Below, in pieces: positions 7,653 through 16,303 of a stretch of 64,000 bases of DNA (its first letter is position 1; every line of letters begins with the position of its first letter). Position numbers and translations under genes: made by a program. Origin of the DNA: Mycobacterium sp. IS-836 (lineage in GTDB: Bacteria > Actinomycetota > Actinomycetes > Mycobacteriales > Mycobacteriaceae); the NCBI RefSeq assembly GCF_001954275.1, contig NZ_MBEU01000072.1, forward strand, positions 1-64,000, given 5' to 3'. Below the pieces are notes generated by a model that was not told the origin of the DNA, ran no database searches, and saw nothing but the letters and a program-made list of their open reading frames with translations.

Positions 7653-7659
7653 GTGTCCC

Positions 7660-8439
7660 ATGGCTAACGACATCGGTCACGGCGCCTTCCCGCAAATGGC
7701 CGCCAGCCGCGGCCGGATCGAGCCCGCGCCCCGCCGGGTCCGGGGTTTCCTCGGCCACGAACTCGTATTCGACACCACCTCGGCACGTTATGTGTGGGAA
7801 TTGCCTTATTACCCAGCGTATTACGTGCCGTTGGCCGACGTCCGCGAAGGATTCCTGCGCGACGAGAACCATCCGCAGACGGTGCAGCTGGGCCCGTCGC
7901 GGCTGCACTCGCTGGTGGGCGCGGACCAAACCTACCAATCCGCCGCGCGGGTATTCGACGCCGACGGCGCCAGCCCAGTGGCGGGCACCGTGCGCTTCGA
8001 ATGGAATCCGTTGCGGTGGTTCGAGGAAGACGAGCCGATCTACGGCCACCCGCGCAATCCGTATTCCCGGGTCGACGCGTTGCGCTCACACCGGCACGTG
8101 CGGGTGGAACTCGACGGGTTGGTGCTGGCCGACACCCGATCGCCGGTGATGCTCTTCGAAACCGGTTTACCCACACGGTATTACATCGATCCGACCGACA
8201 TCGCCTTCGAGCATCTGGAGCCCAGCCCGACGCAGACGTTGTGCCCGTACAAGGGCGTGACGTCGGGCTACTGGTCGGTGCGGGCCGGCGACACGGTGCA
8301 TCCCGACCTCGCGTGGACGTACCATTACCCGCTGCCGGCCGTCGGCCAGATCGCCGGCCTGGTGGCGTTCTACAACGAGAAGCTCGACATCACGGTCGAC
8401 GACGCCGCCCTGTCCCGGCCGCAAACTCAGTTCAGCTAA
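7660..8439 (+). CDS. tandem DUF427 protein (Rv1056-like)
   Basis: The 259-residue protein contains two copies of the DUF427 beta fold, one around residues 25-115 and one around 145-245. The second has VRVELDGLVLADT and YYIDPTDI, then CPYKGVTSGYWSV, the usual DUF427 core. Length and position before the Rv1057 homologue fit Rv1056. The biochemical role of DUF427 proteins is not established. It is the last gene of the short operon starting with the hydrolase. Confidence 0.75.
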   Translation: MANDIGHGAFPQMAASRGRIEPAPRRVRGFLGHELVFDTTSARYVWELPYYPAYYVPLADVREGFLRDENHPQTVQLGPSRLHSLVGADQTYQSAARVFDADGASPVAGTVRFEWNPLRWFEEDEPIYGHPRNPYSRVDALRSHRHVRVELDGLVLADTRSPVMLFETGLPTRYYIDPTDIAFEHLEPSPTQTLCPYKGVTSGYWSVRAGDTVHPDLAWTYHYPLPAVGQIAGLVAFYNEKLDITVDDAALSRPQTQFS

Positions 8440-8487
8440 GGCATCGCGACGCGAACCGAAATGAATATTTAAACCGCCGCACACACG

Positions 8488-8508
8488 GTCGAAACATTTT
8501 CATTCGAC
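8488..8508. promoter_or_regulatory. inverted repeat upstream of the ammonium transporter
   Basis: GTCGAA (8488-8493) and TTCGAC (8503-8508) are perfect inverted copies separated by nine A/T-rich bases. They lie about 80 bases before the transporter start. A nitrogen regulator such as GlnR would be expected on this promoter, but the match to the GlnR two-box consensus is only partial, so the owner of the site is open. Confidence 0.35.
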
Positions 8509-8586
8509 GCTTCACCCGTCTACGGCGTCACTTCGCACCGCAGCTGATTTAAAGCCCGACGGCTCGAATTGGGGTGTGTCTGAACC

Positions 8587-10008
8587 ATGTTGCCCTATCC
8601 CGACTGGGTAAATTCCGGAGACAACGCCTGGCAGCTAGTGGCCGCGACCTTGGTCGGCCTGATGAGCATTCCGGGAATCGCCGTCCTGTATGGCGGCATC
8701 GTCCAGAAGAAGTGGGCCGTCAACACCATGCTGATGGCCTTCACCGGGTTCTCGCTGGTGCTGGTCGTGTGGGTGCTGTGGGGTTTCAAGATGGGCTTCG
8801 GCGAGCCGTTGAAGCTCGGCCCGGGCATCCTGCAGGCCGCGGTCGGCAAGCCCCACACCATCCTGGGCTCCGCCAACCAGCAGCAGGCGGTGATTCCGCT
8901 CCTTGACGGGACGATGCCCAAGTTCCGCTTCTCTGAGACGACGCTGGCCTATTTCCACTTTGCGTTCGCGGCGATCACCCCACTGCTGTTCCTGGGCAGC
9001 GTGGTCGGTCGGATGAACTTCAAGGTCTGGCTGATCTTCGTGCCGCTGTGGTCGACGTTCGCGTATTCGGTCAACGCGTTCCTGCTGTGGGGTGGCGGCT
9101 GGTGGGCGCAAGCCCCGCACGCCGCCATGGACTACTCCGGTGGCTATGTGATCCACCTCGCCGCCGGCACAAGTGGTTTCGTCGCGGCGGCGGTCATCGG
9201 GCCCAGGCTGGCCCGAGACCGGGAACGAGCAGTGCCCAACAACCTGCCACTGGCAGCGATCGGTGCGGGCATCCTGTGGCTGGGCTGGAACGGGTTCAAC
9301 GGCGGCGACATGTACTTCTCCGGCGCCAACGCGTCGCTGGCCGTGATCAACACGAACCTGGCCACCGCCGTCGGGGTCATCACCTGGGTGGTGTGGGACA
9401 TTTTCGCGAGCAAGCAGCGCAAGCCGACGTTCCTCGGCGCCATCAACGGCATGATCACGGGCCTGGTCGCGATCACCCCGGCAGCCGGTTACGTCAACAG
9501 CTTCGGCGCGTTGATCATCGGCGTGGTCGCCGCTTCGCTGGTCTGGATGTCCTGGAATTGGCTCGGCAGGGCCAGGCTCTTCAAGAAGGTCGATGACACT
9601 CTGGGTGTGTTCCACACCCACGGCGTCGCGGGCCTGGCGGGCGGATTGCTCGTCGGGGTACTCGCCGACCCGAAGATCATCGTTTACCTGGGTGGCAGTA
9701 CAGGGCAGGACGTGTCCATGTCGGGCTGGCTGTGGGGCCATCACCCGAAACAGCTATTGATCCAGCTCGGCGCGGCGGGCACTGTCATCGCCTGGGACGC
9801 GTTCGTCACGTTCGTCATCCTGAGAGTCCTTGGCCTCTTTATGAAGTTGCGGCTGCCCGACGAGGTCTTGGAAACCGGCGACCTCGGAGTGCACGACGAA
9901 GAGGCTTACCCCGACGAAACGCTTGTCACGGGTCGGCACGTCGAGCAGTTAGTGACAACGCGGGCTGAGGCGGTACCCTCCAATCCCGCTGAGCCAGTGG
10001 ATGATTGA
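8587..10008 (+). CDS. amt: ammonium transporter
   Basis: The 473-residue protein has about eleven membrane segments and the Amt/MEP/Rh hallmarks: an N-terminal periplasmic start, GGYVIHLAAGTSGF with the first pore histidine, NGFNGGDMYF, and GVFHTHGVAGLAGG with the second pore histidine. It conducts ammonium across the inner membrane. A PII gene starts two bases after its stop, the classic arrangement in which PII plugs the channel when nitrogen is sufficient. The usual mycobacterial amt-glnB-glnD operon lies elsewhere in M. tuberculosis (Rv2920c-Rv2918c), and no glnD follows here, so this is probably a second system. Confidence 0.93.
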   Translation: MLPYPDWVNSGDNAWQLVAATLVGLMSIPGIAVLYGGIVQKKWAVNTMLMAFTGFSLVLVVWVLWGFKMGFGEPLKLGPGILQAAVGKPHTILGSANQQQAVIPLLDGTMPKFRFSETTLAYFHFAFAAITPLLFLGSVVGRMNFKVWLIFVPLWSTFAYSVNAFLLWGGGWWAQAPHAAMDYSGGYVIHLAAGTSGFVAAAVIGPRLARDRERAVPNNLPLAAIGAGILWLGWNGFNGGDMYFSGANASLAVINTNLATAVGVITWVVWDIFASKQRKPTFLGAINGMITGLVAITPAAGYVNSFGALIIGVVAASLVWMSWNWLGRARLFKKVDDTLGVFHTHGVAGLAGGLLVGVLADPKIIVYLGGSTGQDVSMSGWLWGHHPKQLLIQLGAAGTVIAWDAFVTFVILRVLGLFMKLRLPDEVLETGDLGVHDEEAYPDETLVTGRHVEQLVTTRAEAVPSNPAEPVDD

Positions 10009-10010
10009 CC

Positions 10011-10349
10011 ATGAAGCTGATCACTGCGGTCGTCAAGCCCTTCGCACTAGACGAGGTCAAGCACGCCGTTGAGTCCGCCGGCGTGCTGGGCATGACCGTT
10101 ACCGAGGTCCAGGGGTACGGCAGGCAACGCGGGCACACCGAGGTCTACCGCGGAGCCGAGTACAACGTTGATTTCGTCCCGAAGGCCCGTGTCGACGTCG
10201 TGGTCGACGAGGAATATGTCGAACGAGTCGTTGGAGCCATCGTCACAGCGGCCCGCACCGGCAAGATCGGCGACGGCAAGGTATGGGTCTGCCCGGTGGA
10301 CAGTCTGGTTCGCATCCGCACCGGAGAGCGCGACCACGAGGCGCTTTAA
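10011..10349 (+). CDS. glnB: nitrogen regulatory protein PII
   Basis: The 112-residue protein starts MKLITAVVKPF and has the T-loop with Tyr51, the residue modified by GlnD (adenylylated in actinobacteria). The C-terminal B-loop GKIGDGKVWV and the C-loop with RIRTGERDHEAL are complete, so ATP/ADP and 2-oxoglutarate binding should be intact. An in-frame TTG two codons earlier (10005) overlaps amt, but the ATG at 10011 matches the family start. With amt it forms an AmtB-GlnK type pair. Confidence 0.93.
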   Translation: MKLITAVVKPFALDEVKHAVESAGVLGMTVTEVQGYGRQRGHTEVYRGAEYNVDFVPKARVDVVVDEEYVERVVGAIVTAARTGKIGDGKVWVCPVDSLVRIRTGERDHEAL

Positions 10350-10834
10350 GCGCTACCGGGACAATGCTTTTCGCTGCACTCGCGTGTGTCGAGCGGGAAA
10401 TCTGCTGCGCGGCATCCCGTTTCGACCCTGCCCGCGATTAGGTAATTGTTCGGCTAACGACACGCGACAACGCATAAATGTGACGTTTGCCTCGTTTTAA
10501 GATTAATTATAAGAATTTCTTACTCGACGCCCGGCGACGCGGGCGCGCCAAGCGTTAGCGATCCCCATCAAAACAACTGCTGGAAGCGATACGCAATGTT
10601 CGCTGCGCCATAGGCTGGCGGATAACCGGCAATCGCAATCTAAGCGCAGCCTGAGTGGCCGGCGTGACGTGTGTAACAGCTCGCGAATTAGCCGCTTCTG
10701 CACCGATATTCCGTGACTAAACTCTGACGAAAGCAGTCACCTAAACGGTGCTGGAATCCGGTTAATCCCGTGTGGCGCACAGCGCTCGTCAAGAGCTTGC
10801 GCGCGCGTGGATGCCGACGAAAGGCGGTACCAGC
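10350..10834. other. 485-base intergenic gap with an A/T-rich block
   Basis: No supported gene lies between PII and the beta-propeller gene. The most striking part is an A/T-rich block at about 10494-10525 containing AAGAATTTCTT (10511-10521), an 11-bp palindrome next to TTAATTATAA. In this GC-rich genome it stands out as a probable promoter or nucleoid-protein site. The remainder should include the promoter of the Rv1057-like gene, which in M. tuberculosis is controlled by MprA and SigE; I could not pick out a clear box for either. Confidence 0.45.
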
Positions 10835-11953
10835 ATGACCAGTGTCAACGGCCCCACGGCCGCCCACGACGGCCTGGATCGCCCGGTCCTCGAGCTCGGC
10901 AACGCGCCCGGTTTCCCGATCGTCGTCGAGGTCGCCGTGCATGAGGGTCCCATCAGCGGCATCGCGACCAGCTCCGATGGCACCCGGCTGTTGGTGACCA
11001 ACTACGGCAACGACAGCGTCTCGGTCATCGACACCCACTCCTGCCGGGTGGGGGAGACCATCGCGGGCCTCGACGAGCCATTCACGATCGCCGTGGGCAG
11101 CGAGAACGCCGAGCGTGCCTACGTCAGCGCGGTGTCGGCCGCATACGACTCGATCGCGGTCATCGACCTGCCCACCGGCGCGGTCGTTGCGACCCACCCG
11201 GTGGCGCTCAGCGTCACCGATCTGGCGGTCAGCCCCGACGGTAGGCACGTCTACATCAGCCGAAACGCCGCCCGCGGCGCCGACGTCGCCGCCTTGGACA
11301 CCACGACCGGCGACGTCGAGGCGCTCGACATCGCAACCGCGCCGGGAACCTCCGCCGCATGCGTGCGCGTCAGCCCTGACGGCGACCGCCTGTATGTCGG
11401 GACCAACGGGCCGGCCGGCGGTCGGCTGATCGTGATCGGCACGCGCGGCGACTCCGGGCAGACCGGATTGAGCCTCCTGGGCACCGTCGACATCGGTTTG
11501 CCCGTTCGCGACGTCGCGCTTTCTCCCAACGGCGCCGTCGCCTACGTGGCCAGTTGCGATCCCGGGTTGGGCGCGGTGCTCGACGTCGTCGACACCGCGA
11601 CCCGCAAGATCGTCGGGACGCGCAAGCTCGGCGAGATCGGCGGCACTCTCACCGGTTTGACGCTCAGTCGCGACGGCGACCGCGCCTACCTGGTCAGCGA
11701 GGACGGCATCGCCGTGCTCTGCACACTGACCCACGACGTTGTCGGCACCGTGACGGGGGCCAATCAACCATCGTGCGTGGTCGAAAGTCCGGACGCGAAG
11801 TACCTCTACATCGCGGACTACTCGGGCCGGGTCACCCTGGCGGCGGTCGCCGCGATCGTCGCGTTGGGTACCGAGACCGAGGCGCCTGAAACGCAGATCC
11901 CGACCGATTGGGTCACGCCCGAGCTGCTGCACTACGAGCCGGCGCTCGCCTAG
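10835..11953 (+). CDS. seven-bladed beta-propeller protein (Rv1057-like)
   Basis: The protein is built of repeats of about 42 residues carrying (S/A)PDG or SxDG turns followed by (V/I)YVSxN-type strands and V(I)DxxT, the YVTN beta-propeller pattern. Seven blades can be counted from residue about 45 to the end. It is the homologue of Rv1057, a stress-induced gene of the MprAB/SigE response of unknown biochemical role. I chose the ATG at 10835 because AAAGGCGG lies eight bases upstream. An upstream GTG at 10772 would give 393 residues, the length I recall for Rv1057, so the start is uncertain. Confidence 0.85.
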   Translation: MTSVNGPTAAHDGLDRPVLELGNAPGFPIVVEVAVHEGPISGIATSSDGTRLLVTNYGNDSVSVIDTHSCRVGETIAGLDEPFTIAVGSENAERAYVSAVSAAYDSIAVIDLPTGAVVATHPVALSVTDLAVSPDGRHVYISRNAARGADVAALDTTTGDVEALDIATAPGTSAACVRVSPDGDRLYVGTNGPAGGRLIVIGTRGDSGQTGLSLLGTVDIGLPVRDVALSPNGAVAYVASCDPGLGAVLDVVDTATRKIVGTRKLGEIGGTLTGLTLSRDGDRAYLVSEDGIAVLCTLTHDVVGTVTGANQPSCVVESPDAKYLYIADYSGRVTLAAVAAIVALGTETEAPETQIPTDWVTPELLHYEPALA

Positions 11954-12085
11954 CCGCGCAGCCGCAGGGCACGGGTAAACGCGCGTTGTCGGGGGAACCC
12001 ATTTCTCATCGTTGCGCGCGGCGATAGCATTCGCCCGATTGATCATCAGGCGGTGCTGCGCCGAGACCCGTAAGGCGGTACATCG

Positions 12086-13717
12086 ATGGACAGCACGATG
12101 CAGGACTTTCCGCTGACGGTCGCCGCGATCATGCGACACGGCTGCGGTGTCCACGGAGGACGCACCGTCACGACCGCCTCCGACGCCGGCTATCGGCACA
12201 TCAGCTACCGCGAGCTGGGTCAGCAGGCCGCCCGCCTGGCCAACGCGCTACGCCGCCTCGGCGTCGCCGGGGACCAGCGCGTCGCGACGTTCATGTGGAA
12301 CAACGCCGAACACCTGGCGACCTACCTCGCCGTGCCGTCGATGGGCGCCGTGCTGCACACCCTCAACATCCGGCTCTTTCCCGAGCAGATCGCATACGTC
12401 GCCAACGAGGCCGAAGACCAGGTCGTGCTGGTCGACATGTCCCTGGCCAAACTCCTCGGGCCGGTGCTGGGCGAGCTGAAAACCGTTCACACGGTGATCG
12501 CGGTCGGCGAGGGCGACACGGCGCCCCTGAGCGAATCGGGCAAGAACGTGCTGCGCTACGCCGAGGTGCTCGACGGCGAGTCGACCGAGTTCGACTGGCC
12601 GCAGATCGACGAGAAGTCGGCCGCCGCGATGTGCTACACCAGCGGCACCACCGGCAACCCCAAAGGCGTTGTCTACAGCCACCGTTCGAGCTTCTTGCAC
12701 ACGATGGCGGCCTGCACGACCAACGGGATAGGGATCGGATCCAGCGATCGCGTGCTGCCCGTCGTGCCGATGTTCCACGCCAACGCGTGGGGCCTGCCCT
12801 ACGCGGCGCTGATGGCGGGCGCCGACTTGGTGCTACCCGATCGCCACCTCGACGCCCGGTCGCTGATCGGCATGGTCGAGGAGCTGCGGCCCACCGTGGC
12901 CGGCGCGGTGCCGACCATCTGGAACGACGTGCTGCATCACCTCGAGAAGGACCCAGCGCACGACATGTCGTCGCTGCGCCTGGTGGCCTGCGGCGGCTCG
13001 GCGGTGCCGCTGTCGCTGATGCGCACCTTCGAAGACAAGCACGACGTCCAGATCCGGCAGCTGTGGGGCATGACGGAGACATCGCCGCTGGCCACCATGG
13101 CCTGGCCCCCGCTGGGCACGCCGGAAGACGAGCACTGGAAGTTGCGCGCGACCCAAGGGCAACCGGTGTGCGGCGTGGAGATGCGGATCGTCGACGACGA
13201 CGGGCAGGTGCTGCCCAACGACGGCGACGCGGTGGGGGAGGTAGAAGTCCGCGGCCCGTGGATCGCCGGCTCCTACTACCTGGGGCGCGACGACTCCAAG
13301 TTCGACTCCGGCTGGCTGCGCACCGGCGACGTCGGCCGAATCGACGAGCAGGGCTTCGTGACCCTGACCGACCGGGCCAAAGACGTCATCAAGTCCGGCG
13401 GCGAATGGATCTCCTCCGTCGAGCTGGAGAACTGCCTGATTGGGCATCCCGATGTGCTGGAGGCCGCGGTGGTCGGTGTGCCCGACGAGCGCTGGCAGGA
13501 AAGGCCGCTGGCCGTCGTCGTCCTCAACGAAGGCGCATCGGTCGAGCCGGGCGATCTACGAATGTTCCTCTCGGACAAGGTTGTTCGCTGGTGGCTGCCC
13601 GAGCGGTGGGCCTTCGCGGACGAGATACCCCGCACCAGCGTGGGCAAATACGACAAGAAGACCATTCGGTCCCGCTACGCCGAGAACGCCTACCAGGTGA
13701 TCGAGGCGCGCGACTGA
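12086..13717 (+). CDS. fadD14: medium-chain fatty-acid-CoA ligase
   Basis: The 543-residue acyl-adenylate-forming enzyme activates a fatty acid to acyl-AMP and then to acyl-CoA. It has the P-loop YTSGTTGNPKG at 184-194, the GMTET motif near 330 and the C-terminal swivel domain with the catalytic Lys521 in TSVGKYDKK. Length and position match FadD14 of M. tuberculosis. The gene is followed 33 bases later by the Rv1059 homologue. Membership of the medium- or long-chain group is inferred from the assignment of FadD14. Confidence 0.92.
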   Translation: MDSTMQDFPLTVAAIMRHGCGVHGGRTVTTASDAGYRHISYRELGQQAARLANALRRLGVAGDQRVATFMWNNAEHLATYLAVPSMGAVLHTLNIRLFPEQIAYVANEAEDQVVLVDMSLAKLLGPVLGELKTVHTVIAVGEGDTAPLSESGKNVLRYAEVLDGESTEFDWPQIDEKSAAAMCYTSGTTGNPKGVVYSHRSSFLHTMAACTTNGIGIGSSDRVLPVVPMFHANAWGLPYAALMAGADLVLPDRHLDARSLIGMVEELRPTVAGAVPTIWNDVLHHLEKDPAHDMSSLRLVACGGSAVPLSLMRTFEDKHDVQIRQLWGMTETSPLATMAWPPLGTPEDEHWKLRATQGQPVCGVEMRIVDDDGQVLPNDGDAVGEVEVRGPWIAGSYYLGRDDSKFDSGWLRTGDVGRIDEQGFVTLTDRAKDVIKSGGEWISSVELENCLIGHPDVLEAAVVGVPDERWQERPLAVVVLNEGASVEPGDLRMFLSDKVVRWWLPERWAFADEIPRTSVGKYDKKTIRSRYAENAYQVIEARD

Positions 13718-13750
13718 CCGGTGCCCGCGCCGATGGTGTAGAACGAGTCC

Positions 13751-14815
13751 ATGGGACTGCGGGTCGTTCAATGGGCAACCGGGTCGGTCGGTGTGGCGGC
13801 GATCAACGGCGTGCTGGATCATCCCGAGCTCGAACTCGTCGGATGCTGGGTGCATTCCGAAGTCAAGGCGGGCAAGGACGTCGGTGAGATCATCGGCACG
13901 TCGCCGCTCGGCGTGACCACGACTAACGACGTCGACGACGTGCTCGCGCTGGACGCCGACGCGGTGATCTACGCACCGCTGATGCCCAACGCCGACGAGG
14001 TCGCCGCGCTGCTGCGGTCGGGGAAAAACGTCGTCACCCCGCTCGGCTGGTTCTACCCGAGCGAAAAGGAGGGTGCCCCGCTGGAAATCGCCGCGCAGGC
14101 GGGCAACGCGACGCTGCACGGCGCCGGCATCGGCCCCGGGGCGGCCACCGAGCTGTTTCCCTTGCTGTTCACCATGATGTCCACCGGAGTGACTTTCGTT
14201 CGCGCCGAAGAGTTTTCGGACCTGCGTACCTACGGCGCCCCGGATGTGCTGCGCTATGTGATGGGTTTCGGCGGGACGCCGGACAGCGCGTTGACCGGGC
14301 CGATGCAGAAGCTGCTCGACGGCGGTTTCCTTCAGTCGGTGCGGCTGTGCGTCGACCGGTTGGGCTTTGCCGCCGACCCCGAGATCCGCTCTTCGCAGGA
14401 GGTCACGGTCGCGACCGCGCCGATCGATTCGCCCATCGGCCCGATCGAGCCGGGACAGGTCGCCGGGCGCCGCTTCCACTGGGAAGCCGTCGTCGGCGAC
14501 AAGGTGGTCGTCCAGATCACGGTGAACTGGCTGATGGGGGAGGAAAACCTCGATCCGCCTTGGTCTTTCGGGCCCGCGGGCGAGCGCTACGAGATCGAAG
14601 TGCACGGCAACCCGAACGCCTTTGTGACGGTCAAGGGCTGGCAACCGGAGAGTGTGGAGGCAGGGCTGAAAAGCAACCCGGGCATCGTCGCGACCGCGGC
14701 GCATTGCGTCAACGCCATCCCCGCGACGTGCGCCGCACCGGCGGGCATCCAAAGCTTCTTCGATCTGCCGCTCTTCACCGGCCGGGCTGCCGCAGCCCTG
14801 CGGGCAGACAATTGA
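13751..14815 (+). CDS. NAD(P)-binding reductase-like protein (Rv1059-like)
   Basis: The 354-residue protein opens with a Rossmann fold (VVQWATGSVG, residues 5-14) and resembles the N-terminal half of dihydrodipicolinate reductase-like proteins common in actinobacteria. The second half is a mixed alpha/beta domain with WSFGPAGERYEIEV. It should bind NAD(P)H, but no substrate is known. Length equals that recalled for Rv1059. It lies in a tight co-directional group with fadD14, the SRPBCC protein and the amidotransferase. Confidence 0.85.
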   Translation: MGLRVVQWATGSVGVAAINGVLDHPELELVGCWVHSEVKAGKDVGEIIGTSPLGVTTTNDVDDVLALDADAVIYAPLMPNADEVAALLRSGKNVVTPLGWFYPSEKEGAPLEIAAQAGNATLHGAGIGPGAATELFPLLFTMMSTGVTFVRAEEFSDLRTYGAPDVLRYVMGFGGTPDSALTGPMQKLLDGGFLQSVRLCVDRLGFAADPEIRSSQEVTVATAPIDSPIGPIEPGQVAGRRFHWEAVVGDKVVVQITVNWLMGEENLDPPWSFGPAGERYEIEVHGNPNAFVTVKGWQPESVEAGLKSNPGIVATAAHCVNAIPATCAAPAGIQSFFDLPLFTGRAAAALRADN

Positions 14816-14829
14816 AAGGCATTGCAACC

Positions 14830-15303
14830 ATGGCACATTCGCTCGTCGTCGAGGAATCCCTCGTCATCCCCGTCCCCGCCGAGCAGGCGTTCCACAACAC
14901 GCTGCCGGCACCGCTCCCGGAGATTTTCAAGCGCTGGCACGGGCCCTTCCCGCCCGTCAAGGAGGTGCGCGAGCAGACGGGCGCGTGGGATGCGGCCGGC
15001 CAGACCCGCACCGTCCTGCTCGCCGGCGGGGGCAGCACGCGCGAGGAACTGACCAGCATCGACGCGCCCCGCTCGTTCGGCTACCGGCTCACCAACGTCA
15101 CCGGCCCAATGGCGCTCCTGGTCGACCACGTCGAAGGCGAATGGCTCTTCACCCCGGCGCCCGACGGAACCGAGGTGACCTGGCGCTGGACCATCCATTC
15201 CAAGTCGCCGCTGACCTCGTGGCTGCTCCCGCTGGTCGGCGCCCTGTGGAAGGGCTACGCGCGCAAAGCGCTGCGCGATCTCGCGACGACGCTGACGGCC
15301 TGA
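14830..15303 (+). CDS. SRPBCC (START-like) protein, Rv1060-like
   Basis: The 157-residue product has the pattern of a Bet v1/START-like lipid-binding fold: an N-terminal strand VVEESLVIPVPAEQAF, a central REELTSIDAPRSFGYRL and a C-terminal amphipathic helix (WLLPLVGALWKGYARKAL). Such proteins bind or cyclise hydrophobic ligands. It begins 14 bases after the Rv1059 homologue and ends four bases before the amidotransferase, so it is co-transcribed. Confidence 0.8.
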   Translation: MAHSLVVEESLVIPVPAEQAFHNTLPAPLPEIFKRWHGPFPPVKEVREQTGAWDAAGQTRTVLLAGGGSTREELTSIDAPRSFGYRLTNVTGPMALLVDHVEGEWLFTPAPDGTEVTWRWTIHSKSPLTSWLLPLVGALWKGYARKALRDLATTLTA

Positions 15304-15307
15304 CGTC

Positions 15308-16198
15308 ATGTGCCGACTCTTCGGCCTGCACGCCGGGACGCACGCGTGCATCGCGACGTTTTGGCTGCTGGACGCCCCCGACAGCCTGGCCGAGCAGAGC
15401 AGAACGAACCCCGACGGCACGGGCCTGGGCGTCTTCGACGAGCACGCCCGGCCCCGGCTGCACAAGCAACCCATCGCGGCCTGGCAGGACGCCGCCTTCG
15501 CCACTGAGGCACACCGGCTGACCGGGACGACGTTCATCGCGCACGTTCGCTACGCGACGACCGGTTCGCTCGACCTCCGCAATACCCACCCGTTCCTGCA
15601 GGACGGGCGGATCTTCGCCCACAACGGAGTGCTCGAGGGCCTGGACGCCCTCGATGAACGGCTGCGCGAGGTCGGCACCGACGACCTGGTCCTGGGCGAC
15701 ACCGATTCCGAGCGGGTGTTCGCGTTGATCACCGCCTCGATCCGCGCGCACGGGGGCGAGGTGACGGCCGGTCTGGTCGATGCGACGAAGTGGCTCGCGT
15801 CGAACGTGCCGATCTACGCGGTCAATGTGCTGCTGACTACGGCGACGGACATGTGGGCGCTGCGGTACCCGGAGACTCATGAGCTGTACATCCTGGAACG
15901 GCCCGACGAATCCCGAACCGCGCCGCCCGAATTCGACCTACGCACCAAGCGAATTCACGCGCGGTCGGAACATCTGTGCACGCGGGCATCGGTGGTGTTC
16001 GCGTCCGAACCGATGGACGACGACCCGCGCTGGCGTCTGCTGGATTCGGGAGAGCTGGTCCACGTCGACGCCGCGTTGCGGGTCGAGCGCAGCGTGGTGC
16101 TACCCGACCCGCCGAAACATCCGCTCCGGCGGGAGGATCTGAGCGGGCCGGTCCAGGACGCGCAGCACGCCCTCCCGAGCACTCGGCGGCTCGCCTGA
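15308..16198 (+). CDS. class II glutamine amidotransferase (Rv1061-like)
   Basis: The 296-residue protein has an N-terminal nucleophile Cys2 exposed after Met removal. It also has an NPDGTG segment near 37-42, an arginine in HVRYATTGSL and HNGVLEG with the oxyanion Asn-Gly. These are the features of the YafJ/EgtC type of class II amidotransferases, which release ammonia or cleave gamma-glutamyl bonds. The acceptor is unknown. It ends five bases before the left direct repeat of the downstream island. Confidence 0.9.
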   Translation: MCRLFGLHAGTHACIATFWLLDAPDSLAEQSRTNPDGTGLGVFDEHARPRLHKQPIAAWQDAAFATEAHRLTGTTFIAHVRYATTGSLDLRNTHPFLQDGRIFAHNGVLEGLDALDERLREVGTDDLVLGDTDSERVFALITASIRAHGGEVTAGLVDATKWLASNVPIYAVNVLLTTATDMWALRYPETHELYILERPDESRTAPPEFDLRTKRIHARSEHLCTRASVVFASEPMDDDPRWRLLDSGELVHVDAALRVERSVVLPDPPKHPLRREDLSGPVQDAQHALPSTRRLA

Positions 16199-16202
16199 CG
16201 CC

Positions 16203-16233
16203 GGGTCACGCAAATTAGGGCGGTACATATCGG
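16203..16233 (+). repeat. left direct repeat of the 4.7-kb island
   Basis: A run of 24 bases (16210-16233) is repeated exactly at 20924-20947. The core reads GCAAATTAGGGCGG followed by TACATATCGG. The match continues to the left with GGGTCA after a one-base indel, giving about 30 bases in all. The copy begins five bases after the amidotransferase stop. Both copies are in the same orientation, as expected for the ends of an inserted segment. Confidence 0.85.
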
Positions 16234-16280
16234 GAACCAAGTTGTAATCTCGGGGGCCGGTACGCTAACTTCTACGCTAT

Positions 16281-16296
16281 TCCAAGGATAGTTGGA
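16281..16296. promoter_or_regulatory. ArsR-type operator upstream of the methyltransferase
   Basis: TCCAA (16281-16285) and TTGGA (16292-16296) form an inverted repeat with six bases between. TACGCT, a TANNNT-like -10 box, lies three bases upstream. The same arrangement, TACGAT then ATTCCAA-N6-TTGGAGAA, is found upstream of the arsR gene at 17736-17751. The right arm overlaps the Shine-Dalgarno, so a bound repressor would block the promoter. Confidence 0.65.
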
Positions 16297-16303
16297 GAAT
16301 ACC

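Noticed and set aside
10688..12199. A 503-codon minus-strand frame opposite the beta-propeller gene
   Set aside because: The plus strand encodes clear propeller repeats with a ribosome site; the minus frame has no recognisable domain.
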